A stretch of DNA of 64,000 nucleotides from CAVLCC01 sp963624975 (lineage in GTDB: Bacteria > Actinomycetota > Coriobacteriia > Coriobacteriales > CADBOM01). Below, in pieces: positions 51,583 through 59,730 of this stretch. The translations under genes were made by a program, and so were the position numbers. The number at the start of each line of letters is the position of its first letter. Position 1 is the first letter of the stretch. The DNA is taken from the NCBI GenBank assembly GCA_963624975.1, contig CAVFRF010000046.1, positions 3,118 through 67,117 of the forward strand. The letters run 5' to 3'. The notes under the pieces were generated by a model. The model searched no databases, was not told the origin of the DNA, and saw nothing but the letters and a program-made list of their open reading frames with translations.

Positions 51583-53610
51583 CTAGTCGTTGAGCGTCAT
51601 TCCCCTTCCGCGGGTGTCCACGAAGAAGTGCTCTTTCCTGTCGCCGCGTTCCCACTCGGGCTGCTCGGTTGCGATGGCCTCGATACGGGTCTCGATGTAG
51701 ATGTCTTTGTCGCCCGTGCCCGATTGCGCCTGAACGTCCTCGCAGTTGAGCGTGATCTCGATGTTCCTGGCACCGCTTTGCTGCGCAGCCTCGCGGGCCC
51801 TGTCCACGGCGTACTGCCTGCCATACTCGACGGCGTCTTCGAGACGCTCGAACATCTTCATCTCCCATGCCGAGTGCAGGTTGAAGCCATCGTTGTTCTC
51901 GCCGGGGGTCACAAGGATCTTTACCGACTCGATAACCTTGCCCACTGCCGAGCCTATGGCGTTGGCCACCTCGGAGTTCTCGGGGATGATGAGCTGCGTT
52001 CCGATGCGCTCGGCAGCGCGGGGCAGCCAGGCCTCGACGGGCGCGCCGATGCCGATGAGAGGAATGTTGGTCTTGATGGAGCAGGTCACGTACTCCCCGG
52101 CTCTGGGATGCAGCTGCTTGGCGAAGAAGTATGCCGCACCCGGGTCTTCCTTGAGATTGAACCTCGCGCCTTCGTGGATAGCCAGGCTCTGGATGCTGCA
52201 GTAGCAAAGCTCGTCGACGATGCGGTCGGCGGCCACGGCTATGAACTCGTCCATCTGCATGTCGAAGCGCTTGGCAAGAAGGCTCACCGCTCGTTTGGAT
52301 GCATCGACGTCGAACGTGGAGAGCTTGCCCGCCGCATGCAGGATGTCGGTCGGCGTGACCGAAACCCTGCTCAGCACGCCCACGTTCACGAGCCTGTCGA
52401 GGTTGAGCAGGTTGGGCTCGGCCTCGATGCGCTCGGCGATGGTGAAGAACGTGTGCGGACCATCCTTGACGGCTTCGACCACCTTCTGCTCCGTGGCCGA
52501 CAGCGATGCCGTGGCATGCTTGTTGAGCAGCTTGAAGCAGTCGACCACCTGCACGTAGCGCAGCAGATAGGCGTACGGCACTATGACCCTGCGCAGCTCG
52601 TCGTTGAGATAGGGGAATTCCGATGCCGCCACGCAGATCGGAATCACGCGCTGCGGCCCCACCTGGAGGTTGCGGCCCATATCCATCTGGATGTAGCTGT
52701 CGCCGCCAAGCCCGTAGGTGTTGATCGAGGCGGCCTCCACCTGGGTGAGGAAGCCTCCCACGCGGGCTCCTTCCTCGTCGACCCTGGGCACGCCATCCTT
52801 TACCACCGCGATGTCGGTGGTGGTACCGCCCATGTCCAGCACGAAGCCGTCCTTCACACCGGACAAGAAGCCCGCGCCTATGATCGAAGCCGCAGGACCG
52901 GAGAGCAGGGTCTCGATCGGCTTCTCCTGCGCCAGCTTCTCGCCCACCAGCGTGCCGTCGCCCTTCACCACCATGATCGGGGCATCCACGCCCTTCTCGT
53001 CGAGAGAAGCGCGCACCGACATCAGCAGTCGCTTGATGATCGGGATGAGCTTGGCGTTGAGCACCGCGGTAACGGTGCGCTCGTGAATCCCGAGCGAGCG
53101 CGTGAGGTGATGGGCGCACACCACTGGCAAGTCCAGCACCTCACGAACTAGCTCTTGCACACGCAGCTCGTGCTCTGGATTGCGCACGCTCAGATATCCC
53201 GAGATGGCTATCGCGTCTACCTGGCCGCGCATCGACTCCAGCGCCTCGCGCACTGCATCTTCGTCGAGCGGCTCCTTGGCGATGCCCTTCACGTTGTGCC
53301 CGCCGGGCACGACGCGCAGCTCCGAGCACGGGATGTTGCCGTTTGGCTCGAAGCCTATCATCACCAGCCCGACCTCGCAGCCGGCGCCTTCCACGATGGC
53401 GTTGGTGGCGAGCGTGGTCGAAAGCGACACGATCTCGATGCTATCGAAGTCGTCGAACTCCATGCCGTTTATGCAACCGATGATGCCCCGGCTCAGGTCG
53501 TCGCGCGTCGTGAGGCTCTTGGCCTTCGCAAGCACCTTGCGAGCCGACCTGTCGATCACCACTCCGTCGGTATAGGTGCCACCTGTATCGATCCCAAGTA
53601 CCAACGACAT
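51583..53610 (-). CDS. Hydantoinase/oxoprolinase (HyuA-like) ASKHA protein
   Basis: A 675-residue protein. The N-terminal HyuA domain begins VLGIDTGGTYTDGVVIDRSA, an actin-like phosphate-1 loop. GFVLDMGGTTTDIAVVKDGVP near 272 is the phosphate-2 motif, and TLATNAIVEG near 66 is typical. ATP-dependent hydantoinases and oxoprolinases have this part, but no HyuB partner is present. The gene lies inside a corrinoid methyltransferase cluster. It lacks the N-terminal 2Fe-2S Cys set of RamA-type activators. A role in corrinoid reactivation or substrate processing is inference. Confidence 0.82.
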   Translation of the reverse strand: MSLVLGIDTGGTYTDGVVIDRSARKVLAKAKSLTTRDDLSRGIIGCINGMEFDDFDSIEIVSLSTTLATNAIVEGAGCEVGLVMIGFEPNGNIPCSELRVVPGGHNVKGIAKEPLDEDAVREALESMRGQVDAIAISGYLSVRNPEHELRVQELVREVLDLPVVCAHHLTRSLGIHERTVTAVLNAKLIPIIKRLLMSVRASLDEKGVDAPIMVVKGDGTLVGEKLAQEKPIETLLSGPAASIIGAGFLSGVKDGFVLDMGGTTTDIAVVKDGVPRVDEEGARVGGFLTQVEAASINTYGLGGDSYIQMDMGRNLQVGPQRVIPICVAASEFPYLNDELRRVIVPYAYLLRYVQVVDCFKLLNKHATASLSATEQKVVEAVKDGPHTFFTIAERIEAEPNLLNLDRLVNVGVLSRVSVTPTDILHAAGKLSTFDVDASKRAVSLLAKRFDMQMDEFIAVAADRIVDELCYCSIQSLAIHEGARFNLKEDPGAAYFFAKQLHPRAGEYVTCSIKTNIPLIGIGAPVEAWLPRAAERIGTQLIIPENSEVANAIGSAVGKVIESVKILVTPGENNDGFNLHSAWEMKMFERLEDAVEYGRQYAVDRAREAAQQSGARNIEITLNCEDVQAQSGTGDKDIYIETRIEAIATEQPEWERGDRKEHFFVDTRGRGMTLND

Positions 53611-53689
53611 GATCTCTCACTCCTCAAACATGCTTCTCGAACTCCGGCAGCCCTGTGCTGCCCGCTAACCTCTTCGCTTTTCGGGGCTT

Positions 53690-53726
53690 GCGGAGGGGCT
53701 GCGATCCGCAGATGCAACCCCTCCGC
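53690..53726. repeat. Two-level hairpin between mttB-like and hyuA-like genes
   Basis: Outer arms GCGGAGGGG and CCCCTCCGC enclose inner arms CTGCG and CGCAG. It lies in the 187-base gap of the minus-strand cluster, without a U tract. It may stabilise or partly end the upstream message. Confidence 0.5.
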
Positions 53727-53797
53727 GCTCTTGTGCTGCTAGCCGCCCCGGGCCTCTCATGACCTTGTGCAAACCCAGCTAGCAGTACAGCCTGGCT

Positions 53798-55276
53798 CTA
53801 TTCGCCGGGCATGTGTCCGACGGCGTTCTCAACGATGTCGCGCACCTGGGCTACGACGTCCTTGGGAAGCGGCTTGGCCTCGTGGTTCTCGATGATGTCG
53901 CGAACCTTCTCGTTGGCCACCTGAGTGAGGCTCTTCGAGCCGGCCTTCTGCCAGATCTCGCGAGCGCCGCGGTTAACCAGGCGGTTCTTGTAGTCCACGC
54001 GGCTCTGCTTGGGAGTGAAGATGCCCTCTTCCTCCTCGATGGGCTCTGCCGGGGAGAACCGTCCACCGGGTCCGACCTTCTCGATCTCTTCGAGGGAGAG
54101 GGTCTCTTCGGTGGTCTGGATGCCGGCCGTGATCCTGCGGGCCATGCCCAGAACCTCGTCGGCGATAACGACCAGGTCGAGGTTGGAGGTGGTGCCGTAC
54201 TCTGCATAGCCGGTGTCGTGGTTGAGGTTTGCACCCGACATGTTGGTCATCGCCATGGAGATGGCGGCCTCGACGCCGGCCTGCTCGTCGATGATGCAGG
54301 AGTCGGTGCAGCCTGCGGTACCGAACATCGGTATGTGCAGGTAGTGGGCCACGTCGGCTAGTCCGGCCAGCAGGATGCTCAGCTCGGGAGCGCCGTAGGA
54401 GAAGATCGTGGACCCCATGTCGAGCACCGTGTACACGCCGCCCATGATGAACGGGGCGCCCTCGTTGGTGCACTGGCTGAGCACGAGGCCGCTGAGCGAC
54501 TCGCACAGGCCCTGGACCATAACGCCTGCCATAGTCGCAGGTGCGGTTCCGCCTGCCATGATGCAGGGCGTGTAGATGGTGGGCAGGCCCTTCTTGGCGC
54601 CGTAGACCATCTTCTGCGCTGCCTCGATGCAGTGGACGCCAGGCGAGATGGGCTCGGCGTACAGGCAGATGAACGGGTTGTTGCGAAGCTCTTCCTCGCC
54701 GCCAGCCACGATCTCGGCCATCTTGATGCAGTCTTCCTGACCATACTGGTCGACGCACACCGTGATGATGGGCTTCTCGGTGTTGAGGATCTGCTGCTCG
54801 AACTCATGACGGTCGGAGATGAGCAGCGGCACGTCCTGCACGATGCCCAGCGACATCGCATAGTCGATGTTGGGCAGCGCGTCGAGAACCTTGGTAGCCC
54901 AGCCTACGCTCTGACGTGTCGCGCGGTGGCGCTCGCCGGTGTAGGGGTTGCGGGTAAACGGGGTGCACGGGCCGGACCCGAAGTAGGAGTTGCCTCCCTC
55001 GAGGAACAGCTCGCGCTCGCCGGTCCTGCTGTTGCACAGCACGATGTGCTTCTGGCACGTCTGCAGTGCGCGCTCGGTGATGTGAGCGGGGATGCGGACC
55101 CTAATTCCGTCTACCGTGCATCCCGCCTTCTTCAGAATCTCGATGGATTCCGGATCATGGAACTCGGTGCCGGTCTTCCACATGGCCTCAGTTGCCGCGA
55201 ACACAAGCTCCTGGCACTGGGCCTCGGAGAAGACGTTCATCTTCACACCGGTATTTGCATACAGGTTTGTTCTCAT
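53798..55276 (-). CDS. MttB-family methyltransferase, non-pyrrolysine (copy B)
   Basis: A 492-residue member of the trimethylamine methyltransferase family. CNSRTGERELFLEGGNSYFGSGPCTPF, KPIITVCVDQ, GLPTIYTPCIMAGGTAPATMAG, SIFSYGAPELSILLAGLADVAHYL and TNMSGANLNHDTGYAEYG follow the family pattern. The reading frame has no internal amber codon, so it is the pyrrolysine-free branch that includes glycine betaine, proline betaine and carnitine demethylases. It lies 12 bases after the other copy. It should transfer a methyl group to the cluster's corrinoid protein; the exact substrate is not readable. Confidence 0.9.
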   Translation of the reverse strand: MRTNLYANTGVKMNVFSEAQCQELVFAATEAMWKTGTEFHDPESIEILKKAGCTVDGIRVRIPAHITERALQTCQKHIVLCNSRTGERELFLEGGNSYFGSGPCTPFTRNPYTGERHRATRQSVGWATKVLDALPNIDYAMSLGIVQDVPLLISDRHEFEQQILNTEKPIITVCVDQYGQEDCIKMAEIVAGGEEELRNNPFICLYAEPISPGVHCIEAAQKMVYGAKKGLPTIYTPCIMAGGTAPATMAGVMVQGLCESLSGLVLSQCTNEGAPFIMGGVYTVLDMGSTIFSYGAPELSILLAGLADVAHYLHIPMFGTAGCTDSCIIDEQAGVEAAISMAMTNMSGANLNHDTGYAEYGTTSNLDLVVIADEVLGMARRITAGIQTTEETLSLEEIEKVGPGGRFSPAEPIEEEEGIFTPKQSRVDYKNRLVNRGAREIWQKAGSKSLTQVANEKVRDIIENHEAKPLPKDVVAQVRDIVENAVGHMPGE

Positions 55277-55288
55277 TTCTGCTTCTCC

Positions 55289-56758
55289 TTATCCAGCCGC
55301 ATCGACTTTGTCGACGATTGCAGCGAACTCCTTGGAGCCGTCCGCCAGAATCGCTGCCTTCTGATACGAGTTGAGCAGGTCCTCGGTCTTGTTGACCGTG
55401 CGGTCGCCCAGCGACAGGGAGCCTTCTGCTGCCCAGTCGTCGATGCGCTTGCGGTTCATGAGCGTGGGCCAGAACTGCTCCGACTTGAAGTAGTAGCGCG
55501 TGTGCAACGTGCCGAGGTAGTGTCCGCCGGGCTCGACCTCGTCGATCACGCCGCGGGCGAGGCGATCCTCGTCCATCTCGACGCCGCGCATGATGCGCCT
55601 GGTGATGGCCGCCAGCTCATCGGCCAGGGTGAGCAGCATGAGGCTGAACGCGCATCCGCTCTCGACGGTGCCCGCGCCGTGAATCAGGTTGGTGCCCGCA
55701 AGGCCGGCCGTGAGGGTCGACATGGCGGACTCGAGACCTAGCTGGGCATCGGACATCTTGGAGTCGGTGGCTGCCGCGAATCCGAACGAGGGGATGCGCA
55801 GGTAGCGAAGCACTCCGGCGTAGCCGGCGCCGAGGAGGCTCACCTCGGGTGCGCCATAGGGCACCATCTGGTTGTCCACGTCGCAGCTGCCAAAGAATCC
55901 GCCGGTGATGAACGGTGCGCCTTCGGCAACCGCCTGCGACAGCACAAGAGCTGCGATGGAGTTGGCCAGCGCCACGATGAGCACGCCGGCGCTCTCGGAG
56001 GGAGCGGTGTGGCCGGCGATCAGCTCGTTGGAGAACACCACGGGGATGCCCTTCTCGGCTGCAAAGGCCACGATGTCGAGTGCCTCGCCACTGATGAGCA
56101 GGCTCTCGTCGGCTGCCACGTGCAGCACCACGCAGGGATCCCAGCGCAGCTTGTCTTCGGAACCCACGGCCGCGACTGCGAGGTCGTAGACGGCCTTGGC
56201 CTGGTTCATGCACTTCACGTTCTGAACGATCGGCTTGACGGTGGTTTCCAGCAGCGCCTTGAACGCGTGGACCTCGGCGGTCTTCGCCGGCACGTCGGTG
56301 GGCACGCCGCCCGACATCGCGAAGTCGATTCCGGGAAGGCTGTCGACCAGCATTCCGACCTTCTCCACATCGGCGATCGTGAAGTCGCGAGGTGCCTCGG
56401 CATTGGCGTCCAGAATCTGCTTGCAGGCAAATCCGGGGCCGTAGTGCACGTGGTTGGTCTCGAGGACCATGGCCCTGTTGCCCTCGCGGTCGCAAAGCGT
56501 CACGCGGGAAGGCGCCACGCGCAAAGCCCATTCGCTCTTAGCGGAGGGAATGCGCACGCGGCCTCCCTCGACTCGGCATCCTGCGTCGGCAAAGATCTTG
56601 CAGGCTGCATCGCTCTTCGCCTCGAAGCCGGTCCTCTCGAGCAGCTCGAGCGCCCTTACGAGAACCGCCTCGCACTGGTCGTCTGTCAGCATCTCCCAGT
56701 GAAGGTTCTGCTGAACCTGGAAACCAGCCGTGGTGTACAAACTCTTGGTCCTATACAC
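55289..56758 (-). CDS. MttB-family methyltransferase, non-pyrrolysine (copy A)
   Basis: A 489-residue second family member, clearly different from copy B. ETNHVHYGPGFACKQILDAN replaces the TPFTRNPYTG region of copy B, but DSLPGIDFAMSGGVPTDVPA, KGIPVVFSNELIAGHTAPSESAGVLI, MVPYGAPEVSLLGAGYAGVLRYLRIPSFG and GTNLIHGAGTVESG align with the family. No in-frame stop. It follows the corrinoid gene by 45 bases. Two unlike copies suggest either two substrates or a mixed complex. Confidence 0.9.
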   Translation of the reverse strand: MYRTKSLYTTAGFQVQQNLHWEMLTDDQCEAVLVRALELLERTGFEAKSDAACKIFADAGCRVEGGRVRIPSAKSEWALRVAPSRVTLCDREGNRAMVLETNHVHYGPGFACKQILDANAEAPRDFTIADVEKVGMLVDSLPGIDFAMSGGVPTDVPAKTAEVHAFKALLETTVKPIVQNVKCMNQAKAVYDLAVAAVGSEDKLRWDPCVVLHVAADESLLISGEALDIVAFAAEKGIPVVFSNELIAGHTAPSESAGVLIVALANSIAALVLSQAVAEGAPFITGGFFGSCDVDNQMVPYGAPEVSLLGAGYAGVLRYLRIPSFGFAAATDSKMSDAQLGLESAMSTLTAGLAGTNLIHGAGTVESGCAFSLMLLTLADELAAITRRIMRGVEMDEDRLARGVIDEVEPGGHYLGTLHTRYYFKSEQFWPTLMNRKRIDDWAAEGSLSLGDRTVNKTEDLLNSYQKAAILADGSKEFAAIVDKVDAAG

Positions 56759-56803
56759 AACAACTCCTCCTAACGTTTCCTCAAATCAGTCTTTCCTGTA
56801 CGC

Positions 56804-57442
56804 CTACTCGACGTTCATCAGCCTCTTGCAGAGGTCGGCTGCCGAAACCGCGTCGGGCGAATAGCCGTCGGCCGTGATCTCGTCGCAGAAGTCCTGCGAT
56901 ACGGGAGCGCCGCCGATGATGACCTTCACGTCGTCGCGCAGGCCCTCCTCCTTGAGCAGCTCGATGGTGTCCTTCATGTGCAGCATGGTGGTGGTGAGAA
57001 GAGCGGACATAGCCACGATGTCGGGCTTGTGCTCCTTCACGCCCTCGATGAAGGTCTCGGGCGCCACGTCGATGCCTGCGTTGATGACCTTGAAGCCGGC
57101 GCTCTCGAGCATCATGAGCACGAGGTTCTTGCCGATGTCGTGCAGGTCGCCCTTGACGGTGCCCAGGTACACGGTGCCCAGGCTCTTCATGTCGCCAGCT
57201 GCGATAAGCGGCTTGACGATCGAAACGCCCTTGTCCATGGCCTCTGCCGCCGCGATAACCTCGGGAACGAACACCTTGTTGGCCTTGAACAGCACGCCCA
57301 CCTCGGTCATGCCTGCAATCAGGCCATCGTTGATGATCTCGAGCGGAGCCACGCCCTGGTCGAGCAGCTCCTTGCTAAGCTTGTCTGCCTTTACCGCGTT
57401 GCCCTGTACAACAGCCTTCTGCAGATCTTCCATCGTTGCCAT
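56804..57442 (-). CDS. Corrinoid methyl-carrier protein (MtbC/MttC/MtgC-like)
   Basis: A 212-residue two-domain protein. Residues 1-85 are the helical cap (B12-binding 2), and 86-212 the Rossmann-like cobalamin domain. The cobalt-ligand motif DxHxxG is GDLHDIG with His101. The Ser of MSALLTTTM and the GG of IIGGAPVSQDF complete the signature. It accepts methyl groups from the MttB-type enzymes and hands them to the MtrH-type enzyme. The ATG at 57442 has AAGGAGG 6 bases upstream; the longer frame to 57517 is rejected. Confidence 0.95.
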   Translation of the reverse strand: MATMEDLQKAVVQGNAVKADKLSKELLDQGVAPLEIINDGLIAGMTEVGVLFKANKVFVPEVIAAAEAMDKGVSIVKPLIAAGDMKSLGTVYLGTVKGDLHDIGKNLVLMMLESAGFKVINAGIDVAPETFIEGVKEHKPDIVAMSALLTTTMLHMKDTIELLKEEGLRDDVKVIIGGAPVSQDFCDEITADGYSPDAVSAADLCKRLMNVE

Positions 57443-57488
57443 AGCTAGCCTCCTTAAAACTGTTTGCCTTGCCTTACCGGTCCAACCA

Positions 57489-57532
57489 ACTTGACACTTG
57501 CTACTTGCCACTTGCATGCATTTGCGACTTGC
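57489..57532. repeat. Heptamer-spaced ACTTGC repeats upstream of the corrinoid gene
   Basis: ACTTG begins at 57489, 57496, 57503, 57510 and 57527, four of them exactly 7 bases apart. On the minus strand they read GCAAGT. They lie 47-90 bases before the corrinoid-protein ATG, a suitable place for a regulator. Confidence 0.55.
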
Positions 57533-57590
57533 CTGCCATCGTCCATCGCCTCGTCAGGCGATTAGAGCCTTGTTCGAACCTCCCTGTGCA

Positions 57591-57633
57591 GCGGGCCTCG
57601 CGCCTCGCATTCCCTGTGTATCGCGAGGCCCGC
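57591..57633. repeat. Strong hairpin after the BCCT gene
   Basis: Perfect 12-base arms GCGGGCCTCGCG and CGCGAGGCCCGC with a 19-base loop lie 27 bases past the BCCT stop and before the corrinoid gene. No U tract. It may set different expression of transporter and enzymes. Confidence 0.55.
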
Positions 57634-57659
57634 TTCGGGGTCCTTGCGCCCAGCTTGCG

Positions 57660-59264
57660 CTAGGCTCCATCGGGTGCTTCGAGCGCTTCGAGTGTTTCTG
57701 GCTCTTCCGGCACCCTGTCTTTCTTCTTCTTGCGCCGGTCCATTAGCGGAGTTGTGTCTGCATCGGGGTCGAACTCCTGCTTGAGCGATATGTAGATGCC
57801 GGCGCACATGAATATCAGCACGAATATGAACGGGAAGGCCGCCACCACCGAAGCTGTCTGCAGCGTCTTGAGCGCCGCCTCGCCTCCCGCAAGGATGAGC
57901 ACGATCGTCACGGCTCCCTGTGCGATGCCCCAGAATGCGCGGTACTTCTTGGGCGGATCCATCTCGCCGCCCATCGTGAGCATGGGGAGCACGAATGTCG
58001 CAGAATCGGCAGCTCCCACGAAGCAGATGAGTACGAGGAACAGAGCCAGAGGTCCGGTGACCTGATACAGCGGCAGCTGCTGGAGCAGTGCGTAGAGCGC
58101 CGTGGTGTAGTCGTTGTTCACAGCGGCCTGGATTGCTCCGCCAGAAGCGGCATCTTGGAAGAAAGCCGCACCACCGTAGATCGTCATCCAGAAGAAGGAG
58201 AAGCCTGCCGGCAGAAACGTTCCGCCCAACACCATCTGGCGCACCGTGCGGCCCCTGGACACTCGGGCAAAGAACTGCCCGCAGAAGGGAGACCATGCGA
58301 TCCACCATGCCCAGTAGAACACCGTCCAGGACGAGAGCCATTCGGGGTCTCCGTACCACAGCGACTGGCCTATGAACGAGGAGATATAGGCTCCGAGGGT
58401 GTCGGTCATGTGCTGCATGATGAACACAAAGCCACCGAACACCAGCAGGAACACCATGAACGCGACTGCCAGCCAAACCTTGATGTTCACGATCTTGGCC
58501 ATCCACTTGTGCAGACCCGAAACCGTAGCCAGGGTAAACACCGCCGTGATGATGCCTATGAGTATCGCCGTGAACGCCGGATTGGTTTCGATAGCCCATA
58601 TATATCCGAACCCGCCGGCTATCTGCAAAGCTCCAAGACCGAGGCTCGTGGATATGCCGAACACCGTGGCGAACACCGAGATGATGTCGACGGTATATCC
58701 GATCCATCCGTTAACGCGCTCTCCGATGAGCGGGTAGAACGACGAACTGATGAGGAACGGGCGATTCTTGCGGTACTGGGCGTACGCCAGCGCCAGTCCG
58801 ACCACTCCGAACAGCCCCCAGCAGTGCACGCCTTCGTGCATGAACGCGAGCCTCATGCCCGTTCGCATGGCTTCTGCCGTGAAAGGATCGTCCATCGGAC
58901 CTGTGGCGTAGTGTATCATCGGCTCCGCAACGGCCCAGAACACTAGACCGATTCCGATTCCGCCACCGAACAGAAGGGCGAACCACTGGAAGTTGCTGAA
59001 CTCCGGTTTTTCGTCGTCTCTGCCGAGTCTGATCTTTCCATATTTGGAGATGGCTATTGCCAGTCCAAAGATCAGGAAAGCGAACGTCATTATGAGGTAG
59101 AACCACCCCAGGTCGTCGCAGAGGAACGAGTTGACTGCGTTCACGCCTACGGCCAGAGCATCCGGAAACACCGCCCCGAAGAGCGTGAATCCGATCACTA
59201 TGATCATAGAGACGATCAGCACGGTCCTGTTCTTGCCGCCCGCTGCGCCATTTGCTCCTGACAT
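57660..59264 (-). CDS. BCCT family betaine/carnitine/choline transporter
   Basis: About 534 residues and 12 helices. The family signature WAWWIAWSPFCGQFFARVSRGRTVR is near residue 312, with the substrate-binding Trp box, and FGGGIGIGLVFWAVAEP near 100 is the glycine-rich helix 3. A Lys-rich and then Glu/Ala-rich C-terminal tail (RRKKKKDRVPEEPETLEALEA) is cytoplasmic. It should import the quaternary amine used by the methyltransferases. The ATG at 59264 has GGAGG 7 bases upstream; the ATG at 59279 lies within that ribosome site. First gene of the cluster. Confidence 0.94.
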   Translation of the reverse strand: MSGANGAAGGKNRTVLIVSMIIVIGFTLFGAVFPDALAVGVNAVNSFLCDDLGWFYLIMTFAFLIFGLAIAISKYGKIRLGRDDEKPEFSNFQWFALLFGGGIGIGLVFWAVAEPMIHYATGPMDDPFTAEAMRTGMRLAFMHEGVHCWGLFGVVGLALAYAQYRKNRPFLISSSFYPLIGERVNGWIGYTVDIISVFATVFGISTSLGLGALQIAGGFGYIWAIETNPAFTAILIGIITAVFTLATVSGLHKWMAKIVNIKVWLAVAFMVFLLVFGGFVFIMQHMTDTLGAYISSFIGQSLWYGDPEWLSSWTVFYWAWWIAWSPFCGQFFARVSRGRTVRQMVLGGTFLPAGFSFFWMTIYGGAAFFQDAASGGAIQAAVNNDYTTALYALLQQLPLYQVTGPLALFLVLICFVGAADSATFVLPMLTMGGEMDPPKKYRAFWGIAQGAVTIVLILAGGEAALKTLQTASVVAAFPFIFVLIFMCAGIYISLKQEFDPDADTTPLMDRRKKKKDRVPEEPETLEALEAPDGA

Positions 59265-59300
59265 TGCGCCCCCTCCCATCTATCTGCTAGTTGCTTGTCC

Positions 59301-59320
59301 TGTGCTTGCATGTGCTTGCT
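59301..59320. repeat. Tandem decamers before the BCCT gene
   Basis: TGTGCTTGCA is followed directly by TGTGCTTGCT, with another GCTTG at 59293. The core resembles the ACTTGC repeats before the corrinoid gene. It may be bound by the divergent AraC-type regulator. Confidence 0.45.
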
Positions 59321-59570
59321 TTGATTGCATCGGGTTCGTCCTTGCGTCGACTGTTTCGACTGCTCGGACCCTCGAACCCTTTGCGCACCTTGAAGTTTAT
59401 GGAGCGCGATTTGCGGAAGATAGGAATTTGCAAGCCTGCATTGAGAGGTCAATTTTTTCGATTTTTAATCGGTTTTGGGAAAAGCTTGCCGAGGTCTGCG
59501 ATTTTTGAACAAGAATTTGCCAAAGGAAGAATTGATTGTGCTTAATGTTGACCAGCTTTGGTGATTTATT

Positions 59571-59579
59571 TGCTATAAC
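59571..59579 (+). promoter_or_regulatory. Extended -10 box for the AraC-type gene
   Basis: TGCTATAAC fits the TGn-TATAAT extended -10 form. A TTGACC lies 20 bases upstream of the hexamer, too far for a normal -35, which suits an activator-dependent promoter. Confidence 0.45.
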
Positions 59580-59730
59580 CTATCTCTGGGGTTGGCGAGA
59601 AGGTTATTTGTACCGTTTGACTATTCAACGCGATACCAGCCAGCTTGGCTGTCGCGCCCGCATCTTTCACTTGCATATGCGTTGTTCGCCTGCGCCCCGA
59701 TGTCATTCGATAGCGTGAAGGGAGTCTGTC

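Larger units (their letters stand above)
59265..59730. other. Divergent control region between BCCT cluster and its AraC-type gene
   Basis: No gene recognised in 466 bases. It holds decamer repeats TGTGCTTGCA/TGTGCTTGCT at 59301-59320 close to the BCCT start, an AT-rich central part (59440-59580) with a small CGATT/AATCG hairpin, an extended -10 for the AraC-type gene at 59571-59579, and ATAACC/GGTTAT arms near 59575-59608. Confidence 0.6.

Noticed and set aside
53798..56758. Search for an in-frame amber codon that would mark pyrrolysine MttB
   Set aside because: Both genes read through at normal family length without internal stops, and no Pyl genes are in the window.
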